Origin: Rhizobium sp. 9140
GTDB taxonomy: Bacteria; Pseudomonadota; Alphaproteobacteria; Rhizobiales; Rhizobiaceae
Assembly: GCF_900067135.1 (NCBI RefSeq)
Contig: NZ_FJUR01000001.1
Coordinates: forward strand, 2,111,501 to 2,175,500
DNA: 64,000 nucleotides
Direction: 5' to 3'
Shown here: positions 1 through 9,900 of the stretch, one piece after another
How the letters are laid out: the number at the start of each line of letters is the position of its first letter
How positions within the stretch are numbered: position 1 is the first letter of the stretch
Notes under the pieces: model-generated
What the model was told of the DNA's origin: nothing
What the model saw: only the letters and a program-made list of their open reading frames with translations
Database searches by the model: none
Translations under genes and position numbers: made by a program

Positions 1-146
1 CGCCCGCTGAGGGCGCTCGCTAAGACAGTGCAAACACGCTGCGAGAAACGCGGCAGGCTGGACAAGATCGGTTCGGCAGGCCATAAGCAGAAGCAATCAT
101 AAGGCATCCGCGCGCGGCTTTCGTGCGCCGGTCCAAGGACGGTTCG

Positions 147-542
147 ATGAAGACTTTTCTGCAGATTTTCACCTGGTGGAACGGCTCGACGATCGGGACG
201 CGGTTTCATACCTGGCGCTTCGGCAAGAGGGTCGGGCAGGACGAGCTCGGCAACACCTATTATGAAGGCGGCAAGGACTCCGAAGGCCGGACACGCCGCT
301 GGGTCATGTACAACGGCTATGCCGAGGCATCGGCGATCCCGCCGGGCTGGCACGGCTGGATGCATCATCGCACGGATGTTTCGCCGGCCGACGAGACCTA
401 TGCCGCCCGCGAATGGCAGAAGCCGCACCGCCTCAATATGACCGGCACGGCACAAGCCTATCGCCCGCCGGGCTCGCTTGCCCAGCCGGGCGAACGCCCG
501 CGCGTCACAGGCGACTACGATGCGTGGACGCCCCGCTCGTAA
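147..542 (+). CDS. NADH:ubiquinone oxidoreductase NDUFA12-family subunit
   Basis: This 131-residue protein belongs to the NDUFA12 (B17.2) family, an accessory subunit of respiratory Complex I found in mitochondria and alphaproteobacteria. It is expected on the cytoplasmic side of the inner membrane complex. The recognisable features are an aromatic N-terminus (FTWWNGSTIGT, about residues 6-16), the conserved GNTYYEG segment near 39-45, the RRWVMYNG block near 54-61 and the PPGWHGWMH core near 69-77. The ATG at 147 is preferred to an in-frame GTG at 123 because the family starts just before the aromatic segment. The next gene downstream (DUF2155) is on the same strand. No other Complex I gene is nearby, which is usual for this accessory subunit. 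Confidence 0.9.
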   Translation: MKTFLQIFTWWNGSTIGTRFHTWRFGKRVGQDELGNTYYEGGKDSEGRTRRWVMYNGYAEASAIPPGWHGWMHHRTDVSPADETYAAREWQKPHRLNMTGTAQAYRPPGSLAQPGERPRVTGDYDAWTPRS

Positions 543-806
543 AGCACTGTCGGTTTCCGGCCGATGTGCCGGAACCATCATCTCGCGGCCATGATTGGCA
601 TCTACATCCGGTGCTGAGATTGCTCCGTGCGCAGTCTCACCGTATCTTGTTACATCGACGGGACCATCCTCGAGCATCGTGGACGGTCACGGTGCACGCG
701 ATCTGAAAGGCTGGCCGAAACGGACGGTGCACATTAACCGGGCTTGCACGGGCGACGTCGGGGTGTAGCGACCAGATCCGGACGTCGGCGTTGGCGAGAG
801 ACTGAA

Positions 807-1292
807 ATGGCAGTGAACAGGATAACCCGGAACGTGTCGATAAACCGCAAAGTCGTGACCTGCCGCAAGTCCTTCGACCGCATTGTCCTGTTGCTTTCCA
901 CCGCCGCCGCCGCTTTTGTGATGACCACGCCTCCGACGAATGCGGCGCGTCTGGCCAATCCCGTCGCCGTCTTCTCGGGCATCGACAAGATCACCGGCCG
1001 CATCACCACCTTCGACGTCTATATCGGCGAAACCGTCCAGTTCGGTGCGCTTCAGGTCACCCCTCGCGTCTGCTACAGCCGCGACGACACGGAGGCCCAA
1101 AAGACCACGTCGTTCGTGGAAGTCGAGGAAATTACCCTCGACCGTAAGATTCGCCGCATCTTCACCGGCTGGATGTTCGCTGACAGCCCTGGGCTCAATG
1201 CTGTGGAGCATCCCGTCTACGATGTTTGGCTGCAAAGCTGCAAAGCCAAGTCCGACCTTCCGCCCCCGGACAGTGCCTCAAACAGCCAGTAA
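807..1292 (+). CDS. DUF2155 domain-containing secreted protein
   Basis: This 161-residue protein has an N-terminal hydrophobic export segment (about residues 25-45, ending near the TNAARLAN region), so it is probably periplasmic. The remainder matches my memory of DUF2155, an uncharacterised alphaproteobacterial family, with the motifs GIDKITGR, FGALQVTPRVCY and TGWMFADSPGLNAVEHPVYDVW. Two cysteines, in RVCYS and in QSCKA, could form a disulfide. The ATG at 807 begins the segment that precedes the signal-like stretch; longer upstream in-frame starts lack family similarity. DUF2155 is often found next to aat in rhizobia, and aat follows here in convergent orientation. The molecular function is unknown. 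Confidence 0.8.
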   Translation: MAVNRITRNVSINRKVVTCRKSFDRIVLLLSTAAAAFVMTTPPTNAARLANPVAVFSGIDKITGRITTFDVYIGETVQFGALQVTPRVCYSRDDTEAQKTTSFVEVEEITLDRKIRRIFTGWMFADSPGLNAVEHPVYDVWLQSCKAKSDLPPPDSASNSQ

Positions 1293-1436
1293 TGGTTAAC
1301 TCCATACTCGACCCTCGACTGCGCATCACCTGGTCGCGGTGTATGTCGATGCAATCCTCATTCGTTCATCGAACGTGACATCACCAGCGTTTGTCGCTGA
1401 ACCCTCTTTACATCAGTAGAAATTGTCGGGCGTGCG

Positions 1437-2051
1437 TCAGAACCGCGCGTGCGGCTGGGCAATAGCTTCGGCGAGCATGCCGGCATATTCCGCCTTCGGC
1501 ACGTCGATCGCGCCGAACGTCTTCAGATGATCCGTGGTGAACTGTGTATCCAGCAGAATGAAGCCGCGGTCGCGGAGGTGTTCGACAAGGTGGACGAGGC
1601 ACATCTTGGAGGCGTCGGTGCGGCGGGAAAACATGCTTTCGCCGAAGAAGGCGCTACCCAGCGAGACGCCGTAAAGTCCACCGACGAGTTCGTCGCCGTC
1701 CCATACCTCGACCGAGTGGGCATGGCCCATCATGTGCAAGGCCGTGTACAGCCCTCGGATCGTGCCGTTGATCCAGGTGGTGGGCCGATCTGGCGCTGGC
1801 GCGGCACAGCCATCCATGACGGCTTCGAAGGCAGTGTTGCGCCGCATGCTGAAAGGCGAGCGCCGGATCGTCTTGGCAAGGCTGCGGGAGATGTGGAAAT
1901 CATCGAGCGGAATGACGCCGCGCATCTCGGGTTCGACCCAGAAGATCTCGGGATCGTCGGCCGAATCGGCCATCGGAAAGAGGCCGATCGAATAGGCGCG
2001 CAGCAGCAGATCGGGAGTGATATCCTGTTGCTTGCGGCGGCTGCCTCTCAT
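1437..2051 (-). CDS. aat: leucyl/phenylalanyl-tRNA--protein transferase
   Basis: Aat transfers Leu or Phe from aminoacyl-tRNA to N-terminal Arg or Lys of proteins, creating N-degrons recognised by ClpS/ClpAP in the cytoplasm. The 204-residue protein has the family hallmarks: [14 protein letters not shown] near the N-terminus, [13 protein letters not shown], the GGLYGVSLG segment and the [15 protein letters not shown] block that shapes the aminoacyl-binding pocket. The ATG at 2051 has an AGAGG-like ribosome site about six bases upstream and is preferred over a GTG at 2072. It is last in a minus-strand series with accC and accB, about 120 bases after accC, and may be cotranscribed with them. 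Confidence 0.95.
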   Translation of the reverse strand: MRGSRRKQQDITPDLLLRAYSIGLFPMADSADDPEIFWVEPEMRGVIPLDDFHISRSLAKTIRRSPFSMRRNTAFEAVMDGCAAPAPDRPTTWINGTIRGLYTALHMMGHAHSVEVWDGDELVGGLYGVSLGSAFFGESMFSRRTDASKMCLVHLVEHLRDRGFILLDTQFTTDHLKTFGAIDVPKAEYAGMLAEAIAQPHARF

Positions 2052-2173
2052 GCTGTGCCTCTGTTTGCACACCCGAGGCCTCAGTGCCGGTCAAAGGCCG
2101 ATGGATCGGGCAGCGCGTTTGCGAAGCCGGAGCGCCACAACCCGAAAGGGTGGGATAGCGCTCCGATGAAGTT

Positions 2174-3523
2174 TTATTCCGCGGGCTGTGCGAGATAGTT
2201 CTCCAGCCAGTGAATGTCGTAGTCGCCATTTGCGATGTCCTGATTGTTGATCAGGTCTTGAAACAGCGGCAGCGTCGTCTTGATTCCGTCGATGACGAAT
2301 TCGTCGAGAACCCGGCGCAGGCGCATCATGCATTCGACGCGGGTGCGCCCGTGCACGATCAGCTTGCCGATCAGGCTGTCGTAGTAAGGCGGGATCTTAT
2401 AGCCCTGATAGGCGCCCGAATCGACGCGAACCCCCAGACCGCCCGGAGCGTGGAAGTGCGTGATCGTGCCGGGCGAGGGCACGAATGTGCGCGGGTCCTC
2501 GGCGTTGATCCGGCACTCGATGGCGTGGCCCTGGAAGACGATTTCGTCCTGCGTGACGGACAGGCCAGCGCCGGAGGCGACGCGGATCTGTTCGTGGACG
2601 AGGTCGATCCCCGTGATCGCCTCGGTGATGGGATGCTCCACCTGAAGGCGGGTGTTCATCTCGATGAAATAGAACTCGCCGTTCTCGTAGAGAAACTCGA
2701 CCGTGCCGGCACCGCGATATTTCAGCTTGCGCATGGCATCGGCGCAGATCTCGCCGATCTTCATGCGTTGCTCGACGTTGAGAGCCGGCGAGTTGGCTTC
2801 TTCCCACACCTTCTGGTGGCGCCGCTGCAAGGAGCAGTCGCGTTCTCCGAGGTGGATGGCATTGCCCTCGCCATCGCCCACGACCTGAATTTCGATATGG
2901 CGCGGCTTGCCGAGGTATTTTTCCATATAGACGGCATCATTGCCGAAGGCGGCTGCCGCTTCGGATCGGGCCGTGGAAACGGCTTCCTCGACTTCGTCCT
3001 CGTTGCGCGCGACCTTCATGCCGCGACCACCGCCGCCGGCTGTCGCCTTGATCAGGACAGGGAAGCCGATCTCGCGAGCGATCTCCAGGGCGTTTTCGGG
3101 ACGCACTTCGCCGGTCGAACCGGGTACGACGGGAATGCCGAGCGCCTTGGCCGTTTCCTTGGCCGTGATCTTGTCGCCCATGATGCGGATATGGTCCGCG
3201 GTCGGCCCGATGAAGGTGATGCCGTGCGCATCGAGGATATCTGCGAACTTCGCGTTCTCCGACAGGAAGCCGTAGCCGGGATGGACGGCGTCGGCGCCGG
3301 TGATTTCGCAGGCCGCGACGATCTGGTGGATGTTCAGGTAGCTGTCGCGCGAGGGCGGCGGGCCGATGCAGACGCTTTCATCCGCCAGGCGCACATGCAT
3401 GGCGTCGGCGTCGGCCGTGGAGTGCACGGCAACGGTGGCGATGCCGAGTTCCTTGCAGGCGCGAAGGACGCGGAGCGCGATTTCGCCGCGATTGGCGATG
3501 AGAACCTTGGAGATGAGGGGCAT
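2174..3523 (-). CDS. accC: acetyl-CoA carboxylase biotin carboxylase subunit
   Basis: AccC carboxylates the biotin on AccB using ATP and bicarbonate, the first half of malonyl-CoA formation for fatty acid synthesis. The 449-residue length is normal. The N-terminal domain opens with the classic [13 protein letters not shown] motif. The ATP-grasp glycine loop ([11 protein letters not shown]) lies around residues 160-170, and the catalytic [11 protein letters not shown] motif lies near 290-300. It begins four bases after accB on the same strand, so the two are translationally close and surely cotranscribed, as in most proteobacteria. accA and accD are not in this window. Nothing is unusual in the sequence. 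Confidence 0.98.
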   Translation of the reverse strand: MPLISKVLIANRGEIALRVLRACKELGIATVAVHSTADADAMHVRLADESVCIGPPPSRDSYLNIHQIVAACEITGADAVHPGYGFLSENAKFADILDAHGITFIGPTADHIRIMGDKITAKETAKALGIPVVPGSTGEVRPENALEIAREIGFPVLIKATAGGGGRGMKVARNEDEVEEAVSTARSEAAAAFGNDAVYMEKYLGKPRHIEIQVVGDGEGNAIHLGERDCSLQRRHQKVWEEANSPALNVEQRMKIGEICADAMRKLKYRGAGTVEFLYENGEFYFIEMNTRLQVEHPITEAITGIDLVHEQIRVASGAGLSVTQDEIVFQGHAIECRINAEDPRTFVPSPGTITHFHAPGGLGVRVDSGAYQGYKIPPYYDSLIGKLIVHGRTRVECMMRLRRVLDEFVIDGIKTTLPLFQDLINNQDIANGDYDIHWLENYLAQPAE

Positions 3524-3527
3524 GGGC

Positions 3528-3983
3528 TTACTCGATGACCACGAGCGCTTCGCCGTACTCGACCGGTGCGCCGTCTTCCACGAGGATCTCGACGACCTTG
3601 CCGGCGCGCGGCGCCGGTATCTGGTTCATCGTCTTCATGGCTTCGATGATGAGGACGGTCTGGCCTTCCTTCACCGTGGCGCCGACTTCGATGAAGGGAC
3701 GCGAGCCGGGGGCGGGCGAGAGATACGCTGTGCCGACCATGGGGGCCGTCAGCGCGTTCTTGGAAATCCGGGCTGCGGCATCCGGTGCGGCGGCAGCAGC
3801 CGCGACAGCCACGGGGGCGGCGGCCGGAACCGGTGCGGACACGTATTGCGGCGTTCCGGCGCGCGAGACGCGGATACGCAGGTCTTCCTGCTCGATCTCG
3901 ATCTCGGTCAGGTCGGTCTCGTTTAGAATATTGGCGAGATCGCGGATCAGTGCCTGATCGATGCCGGTCTTCTTGTCAGCCAT
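3528..3983 (-). CDS. accB: acetyl-CoA carboxylase biotin carboxyl carrier protein
   Basis: AccB carries the biotin that shuttles carboxyl groups between AccC and the AccAD carboxyltransferase. The 151-residue protein has an N-terminal helical domain, then an Ala/Pro/Val-rich flexible linker (about residues 45-75), then the biotinyl domain. The biotinylation motif EAMKTMNQ places the modified lysine at about residue 117. The protruding-thumb region typical of AccB is present upstream ([14 protein letters not shown]). It sits 18 bases after aroQ and four bases before accC, which supports an aroQ-accB-accC operon. This is the usual rhizobial arrangement. Confidence 0.98.
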   Translation of the reverse strand: MADKKTGIDQALIRDLANILNETDLTEIEIEQEDLRIRVSRAGTPQYVSAPVPAAAPVAVAAAAAAPDAAARISKNALTAPMVGTAYLSPAPGSRPFIEVGATVKEGQTVLIIEAMKTMNQIPAPRAGKVVEILVEDGAPVEYGEALVVIE

Positions 3984-4001
3984 GAGAGCCTCTTGTTCTT
4001 T

Positions 4002-4445
4002 TTATTTCTGTGTTTGAAGGAGTGTGTTTAGCGCATTGAGCGCCAGAATGTAACTCTGCGCGCCAAAGCCGCAGATGACGCCTTTCGCCGCTGGGGCAAG
4101 CATGGATTTATGGCGAAATTCCTCGCGCGCGTGAACGTTTGAGAGATGAAGCTCGACCACCGGGATGCCGATGGCGCGCGTCGCATCGTGCAGGGCGACC
4201 GATGTGTGGGTATAGGCACCGGCGTTGACGGCAATGCCGGCAACGCTATCGCTGGCTTCGTGAAACCAATCGACCAGCACACCCTCATGATTGGTCTGGC
4301 GAAAGTCGATCGTCAGGCCGAGCTTCTCGCCCTCCGCAACGCACATTGCCTCGATGTCGGCAAGGGTCTGGCCGCCATAGATGCCGGGCTCGCGCTTGCC
4401 CAGCATGTTGAGGTTGGGGCCGTTCAGGACGAAAATCGTTGGCAT
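4002..4445 (-). CDS. aroQ: type II 3-dehydroquinate dehydratase
   Basis: AroQ converts 3-dehydroquinate to 3-dehydroshikimate in the shikimate pathway in the cytoplasm. The 147-residue protein is of type II, a dodecameric enzyme of about 16 kDa subunits. It shows the LNGPNLNMLGKREPGIYG motif at residues 6-23 with the catalytic tyrosine at the end, the lid arginine in that stretch, NAGAYTHTS around residue 75-82 with the catalytic histidine, and VELHLSNVHAREEFR near 100-115. The start ATG lies at the usual family position. It precedes accB by 18 bases, an association common in proteobacteria. Confidence 0.98.
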   Translation of the reverse strand: MPTIFVLNGPNLNMLGKREPGIYGGQTLADIEAMCVAEGEKLGLTIDFRQTNHEGVLVDWFHEASDSVAGIAVNAGAYTHTSVALHDATRAIGIPVVELHLSNVHAREEFRHKSMLAPAAKGVICGFGAQSYILALNALNTLLQTQK

Positions 4446-4574
4446 TTCGTGAGCATCCTATCGTCGTGCCGTCAGCTATAGACGTTTGGTCCGTTGAAAA
4501 AAAGCCTTTTGGGTCCGCCGCATGGCTGCGAGCGCTTCACTAAGGCCTTGTCCACAAGGCATGTCGCCTCGAGG

Positions 4575-5342
4575 TCAGCAGGCTGTCTTGCCGCAGGTGC
4601 GCATGTTGGCGATCTTTGCCGCCAGATCGTCGGCACCGACGGCGCCGAAGACAGCCTCGTTGCCGATGATGTAGGACGGCGTGCCGGTAACGCCAAGCGC
4701 ATTGGCGAGCGTATAGGATTCGCGAACCTCGTCGTCATGGCTCGGATCGACCATCTTGGCACGGATATCCGCTTCCTTCACGCCGAGACGTGTCGCAACG
4801 GCCATCGCCGTTTCCTCCGTCGCGCGGTCCTCACCGCCCAGAAGCGCCCGGTGGAAATCGCCGTACTTCTCGGGAGCGAGCTTCCGGAAGGCCGAACTGA
4901 CCCGATGAGCGTCGAGCGATTCCTGACCGAGAATCGGCAGTTCCTTTAGGACGAAGCGAACGTTCTTGTCGGCTTCGAGAATGGCTTCCATGTCGGGAAG
5001 CGCTCGTTTGCAATAGCCGCAATTGTAGTCGTAGAACTCCACGACGGTCACGTCGCCGTTCGGATTTCCGAGCGACACGTCGTATTTCGAGTTGAAGATC
5101 GTGTCCTTGTTCGCGCTGATCGCCGATTCGGCGACCTGCTGCTGCGCCAGCGCCTGCTTTGCCTTCAGCGCCTCCTGTACCTCGAGCATGACCTCCGGAT
5201 TGGCGGTCAGATATTCGCGGATGAAGGCACCGAACTCGGCTTTCTGTTTGTCGTCCAGCGCCAGTGCGGGGGTGACAAAGGTGCCGATGGTGGAGACAAG
5301 CAGGAACGATGCGGCGATCAGTCGGCGTACGGGGAAGGTCAT
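4575..5342 (-). CDS. DsbA-family thiol:disulfide interchange protein (ScsC-like)
   Basis: This 255-residue exported protein has a signal peptide (about residues 1-29, cleavage likely after ALA) followed by a short helical region resembling the ScsC N-terminal oligomerisation segment. A thioredoxin-fold domain then carries the CGYC active site (Cys108 and Cys111) in the strand FYDYNCGYC. The cis-proline loop GVTGTPSYIIG lies near 210-220. It should act in the periplasm on disulfide formation or isomerisation. Two further cysteines sit at the extreme C-terminus (RTCGKTAC), which is less usual. The ATG at 5342 begins the signal peptide; the longer in-frame extension does not look like one. It lies 129 bases upstream of aroQ on the same strand. 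Confidence 0.9.
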   Translation of the reverse strand: MTFPVRRLIAASFLLVSTIGTFVTPALALDDKQKAEFGAFIREYLTANPEVMLEVQEALKAKQALAQQQVAESAISANKDTIFNSKYDVSLGNPNGDVTVVEFYDYNCGYCKRALPDMEAILEADKNVRFVLKELPILGQESLDAHRVSSAFRKLAPEKYGDFHRALLGGEDRATEETAMAVATRLGVKEADIRAKMVDPSHDDEVRESYTLANALGVTGTPSYIIGNEAVFGAVGADDLAAKIANMRTCGKTAC

Positions 5343-5565
5343 GCGGTCCTCGCTGAGATGGCGCTGCCGACGCGGAGAAAACGCCAGCGTACGATCTCCG
5401 TGCGATAGCACATGCACACGCACGGGGAAAACAAAACGTCGAGAGCATGCGCCTTGTCACAAGCTGCTCTTGTGAAGCCGGCGCGCTTGGGGCAATCCAT
5501 GGCGATCTGCCGGGACCGGGATGTCTTCGACGTCCTGATCCACCGAGCGAAACGAGGATGCCGCC

Positions 5566-6726
5566 ATGACCACGCTTTCCCACCGCAGCGCCGTGGAACC
5601 CTTTCATGCCATGGATGTGCTGGCGGAGGCGACACGGCGGCGCGATGCCGGCTTCCCGGTCATCTCCATGGCGGTGGGACAGCCGAGCCATCCTGCCCCC
5701 AAGGCAGCGCTCGACGCGGCCCGTGCGGCGCTGGAACACGGGCGGCTCGGCTATACCGATGCGCTCGGCACGCTTTCGCTGCGCACCGCGATATCGGATC
5801 ATTACCAGCGGCATTACGGCATCTCCGTCGATCCAAGGCGCATTGCGGTCACGACCGGTTCGTCGGCGGGTTTCAACCTCGCCTTTCTCGCGCTGTTTGA
5901 TCCGGGCGATCGGGTCGCTATCGCGCGGCCGGGCTATCCCGCGTATCGCAACATCCTCGCCGCTCTCGGGCTCAAGGTCGTGGAGGTCGATGCCGATGCT
6001 TCGAACGGCTTTACGCTGACGCCAGAAGGGCTGGTGGACGCCGAGCTGCGCGAGGGCGGGCCGATCCGCGGTGTGCTGCTGGCAAGCCCCGCGAACCCGA
6101 CCGGGACCGTGACGGGACGGCGGCAATTGCAGGCGCTGGCGGATTACTGTGCCGCCAAGGACATCGCCTTCATCTCCGACGAGATCTATCACGGCCTGAC
6201 CTTCGTCGGCAAAGAGACGACGGCGCTCGCCGTGACGGATGCCGCCGTGATCATCAATTCCTTCTCCAAATACTATTGCATGACCGGATGGCGGATCGGC
6301 TGGATGGTGCTGCCGGAGGACAAGGTGCGGGGCTTCGAGCGGATCGCGCAGAGCCTCTATATTTCGCCGCCGGAACTGTCGCAGATCGCCGCCGAGGCCG
6401 CGCTGGGCGCATCGGCCGAGCTTGAACTCTACAAGGAAAGCTACGCGGTCAACCGCGCGCTTCTTCTCAAGCGCCTGCCGGAACTCGGCTTTACCATCGC
6501 CTCACCGATGGACGGTGCGTTCTATGCCTATGTCGATGCCAGCCGCTTTACCAATGACAGCATGGCCTTCGCCCATCGGATGCTCGCCGAGATCAATGTG
6601 GCGGCCACACCCGGCCGCGACTTTGATCCTGTCGAAGGTCACCGCGCCATGCGGTTCTCCTATGCGGGCGCGCCGGCGGACATAGAGACCGCGATCGAGC
6701 GCATGGCGGGTTGGTTGAAAACCTAA
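5566..6726 (+). CDS. class I/II PLP-dependent aminotransferase
   Basis: This 386-residue protein is a fold-type I aminotransferase of the aspartate/alanine group. The N-terminus contains VISMAVGQPSHPAP, which resembles the substrate-binding loop of the family. The TTGSSAGFNL region binds PLP phosphate, ASPANPTGT is the conserved Asn region, and the PLP lysine is Lys235 in NSFSKYYCMTGWRIGW. The C-terminal arginine that binds the substrate carboxylate is in AMRFSYAG. The amino acid substrate cannot be decided from the sequence. A GAGG-like ribosome site lies just upstream of the ATG. The gene is monocistronic and ends at a strong terminator shared with rne. Confidence 0.9.
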   Translation: MTTLSHRSAVEPFHAMDVLAEATRRRDAGFPVISMAVGQPSHPAPKAALDAARAALEHGRLGYTDALGTLSLRTAISDHYQRHYGISVDPRRIAVTTGSSAGFNLAFLALFDPGDRVAIARPGYPAYRNILAALGLKVVEVDADASNGFTLTPEGLVDAELREGGPIRGVLLASPANPTGTVTGRRQLQALADYCAAKDIAFISDEIYHGLTFVGKETTALAVTDAAVIINSFSKYYCMTGWRIGWMVLPEDKVRGFERIAQSLYISPPELSQIAAEAALGASAELELYKESYAVNRALLLKRLPELGFTIASPMDGAFYAYVDASRFTNDSMAFAHRMLAEINVAATPGRDFDPVEGHRAMRFSYAGAPADIETAIERMAGWLKT

Positions 6727-6895
6727 CGGGGTCAAAGGGTTCGACGGACTGGCGGAATCAGATCGGGAGCCACTTGATTCAAAGCCTGAGGTTTACGGCA
6801 GGCGCCCGTAACCGTCCAGCTCATGGACTCCAGGGCCAAAAGGCGCGTGCCAACGTTCATCGGTTTCACGCAGCAGTCCGAGAGCGCAGAACAAG

Positions 6896-6927
6896 AAAGG
6901 CCAGCCGGATCGCTCCGGCTGGCCTTT
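6896..6927. terminator. bidirectional intrinsic terminator between aminotransferase and rne
   Basis: A 14-bp perfect stem (arms 6896-6909 and 6914-6927) with a TCGC loop carries A residues on one side and T residues on the other. It can therefore terminate both the plus-strand aminotransferase and the minus-strand rne transcripts, which converge here. Confidence 0.85.
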
Positions 6928-6953
6928 GTGTTCATTCAGCAAACATCAGCGGC

Positions 6954-9900
6954 CTAGAGGAAACCGCGCTTCTGCCACCAGCCGCCCTTCTTGGGCTTCG
7001 TCTCTTCGGTCGCTTCATCGGTGGAGGCTGCCGAGGAGCGGACCAGCGGTTCGCTGGCGATCGTCTCGATGTTACGGTTGTTGCGTACCGGCTTGTCGTC
7101 CGAGGCTTCAGACAGGCTTTCGTCCGCCGTCTCCACCGCCACATGGGCCTCGTCGCTCTCGCCGAGAGAGGCGGATGCCTCTTCTGTGCGGGCTTCCTCG
7201 GAGGAGGGTGCCGTTTCGCTGGCAACGGCGTCCGGCGTGGCTTCGACCGCAGCCTGCGCCGCTTCGTCCGTCGAACCCTCGCCAGTGTCTGCCACAGGCT
7301 GGGCAACGACATCCGTTACCAGATCCTGTGGCGAACGACGGCGGCGGCTCCGTTTGCGCGCAACGGGTGCTTCACCGCGATCGTCGGTTTCGGCAACCGC
7401 ATCGTCGGCCAGACCGTCTGCTTCCGCAGCAATCGCCTGATCCTCAACGGCATCCTCTTCCGAGTGTCCCGCATCATCGACGGCATCGGCAAGCGACAGG
7501 GCGTCGGTACTGGCGCCAGCGTCACCGGCATCCGCCGCTGCTGCTTCGTCCGACCCGGCTTCGATCTCGCCATCCTTGTTGCGACGACCACCGCGCTTGC
7601 CGCGACGACGGCGCTTGCGCTTTTGGCGGTCTTCGCTGCTGACACCATCGATCTGATCCGCGGACACGGCATCATCTGCCTCGTCCTCGTCGTCACCGTC
7701 GTCGGCGTCGTCATCCGAAGCGACATCGGAGCCTGCCGCATCGGCAGATGTCTCGGCTTCGCCATCACGACCGCCACGACGGCGGCGACGGCGCTTGCGC
7801 TTACGACCGTTCTGATCGTCGCCATTCTCGCGCTCTGTGCGATCCGCACGCTCGGCCTTTTCGGGCTTCGCCTCGACCAGCAGTTCCTCGTCGTCCTCGA
7901 TCTCGTCCTCGATGACGATATCGTCGTCCTCGTCTTCGACAGGGGCTTCGAACTGGAGAATCTGCTCGATCTTCACCGGGTTCTCGACGGCTTCACCGCG
8001 ATCGATCGCAAAGTGCAGCGCGCCGACATGCGCATCCGCCTCGACCACGATGGCGACGCCGAAGCGGGCCTCGAAATCGGTGATCGTGGAGCGCTTGTAG
8101 TTGAGCAGGTAGAGCGCGATCTCCGGCGTGGCACGCACGGTGATGTCATGGGTCGTGTTCTTGAGGAGATATTCCTCGACGCCGCGCAGGACATGCAGGG
8201 CAACGGAGGACTGCGACCGCACGACACCGGTACCGGCGCAATGTGCGCAGACCTGCGTCGTCGATTCGAGAACCGACGCCCGGATACGCTGGCGCGACAT
8301 TTCCAGAAGACCGAAATGCGAGATGCGGCCGACCTGAATGCGGGCACGATCGTTCTTCAGGTGATCCTTGAGGCGCTTTTCGACCGAGCGGTTGTTGCGC
8401 TTCTCTTCCATGTCGATGAAGTCGACGACGACGAGACCGGCAAGGTCGCGCAGGCGAAGCTGGCGGGCGACCTCTTCGGCGGCTTCCAGATTCGTCTGGA
8501 GCGCCGTGTCCTCGATCGAGTGCTCTCGGGTCGAACGGCCCGAGTTGACGTCGATGGCGACCAACGCTTCGGTCTGGTTGATGATGATATAGCCACCCGA
8601 CTTCAGCGTCACCTGCGGCTGCAGCATGCGGTCGAGTTGCGCTTCGATGCCGGAGCGCGAGAAGATCGGATGCACGTCGCGATACGGCTGGACCACCTTG
8701 GCGTGGCTCGGCATCAGCATCTTCATGAAGGCCTTCGCTTCGCGATAGCCCTCCTCGCCGGAAACGACGATCTCGCTGATATCCTTGTTGTACAGGTCGC
8801 GGATCGACCGCTTGATCAGCGATCCCTCTTCATAGACGAGGCACGGCGCCGTGGACGCCAGCGTCAGCGTGCGAACGTTTTCCCAAAGGCGCATCAGATA
8901 TTCGAAATCGCGCTTGACCTCGACCTTGGTGCGATTGGCACCGGCCGTGCGCAGGATGACGCCCATGCCCTGGGGAACGTCGAGCGCACGGGCGATTTCC
9001 TTCAGGCGCTTGCGGTCCGGCAGGTTGGTGATCTTGCGGGAAATGCCGCCGCCACGTGCCGTGTTCGGCATCAGAACCGAATAGCGGCCGGCAAGCGACA
9101 GATAGGTGGTGAGTGCCGCGCCCTTGTTGCCGCGTTCTTCCTTGGCGACCTGAACGAGCAGGATCTGGCGACGCTTGATGACTTCCTGGATGCGGTACTG
9201 CTTGCGCGGGCGGCGTTCCTTCCGGTCCGGCACTTCTTCCATCGCATCTTCGGCGCCAACCGACTCGATGACTTCCTTTTCCTCGTGGTGACCGTCGTCA
9301 TCGTCGTCGTCGTGGCCGCGACGGCGGCTCGGCGCTTCAGAAATCGTGTCGGCATCGACCATGGCGGCCATTTCGCCGTTCGGGCCGCGGCCCTCATCGG
9401 TCTCCACATTGTCGGCATTTGGGCCGTCGGCGGTCGAAACGCTTTCGGCAGCAGCTTCCGCCTCGGCAGCTTCAGCGGCGATGGCCTTCTTGGAGCGGCG
9501 AGCGCGCTTCGGCTTGGCCTTGGGCGCTTCTTCGACGGCGGCCGGCTCGGCAGCGATCGTTTCGGCGGGGGCTTCGCTCTGCACGACACCTTCGATGGCA
9601 TCGGCGGCCGCGCCATCGGCAATATCGGAAACGGCAAAGTCGGACGCGGCCGTTTCAGCCGGGGCTTCTGCTTCGTCCTGCACTTCCGCTTCGGCAGGCG
9701 AGGCTTCGACGGCAGCAGCGGGCGAACGCTCTTCGGCGTCGTCTGCTGCCTCGTCTTCCGAAGCATCGTCATCGGAGTCGAGGTCCGTGCCGGTCTCGAC
9801 ATGCTCGATATCGTCGTCGCGACGGGCGTCTTCAGCTTCCGCGCGCAGCAGTGCCTGACGGTCTGCCAGCGGAATCTGATAGTAGTCGGGGTGGATTTCG

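Noticed and set aside
1..146. The window start up to the NDUFA12-like gene
   Set aside because: No coding frame, tRNA or clear promoter can be supported in this stretch.
2210..3538. A 442-residue plus-strand frame opposite accC
   Set aside because: It is a shadow of accC with no recognisable domain.
4545..4560. GCCTTGT/ACAAGGC inverted repeat after the dsbA-like gene
   Set aside because: A two-base loop and no T-tract on either strand make a terminator role unlikely; it may be chance.
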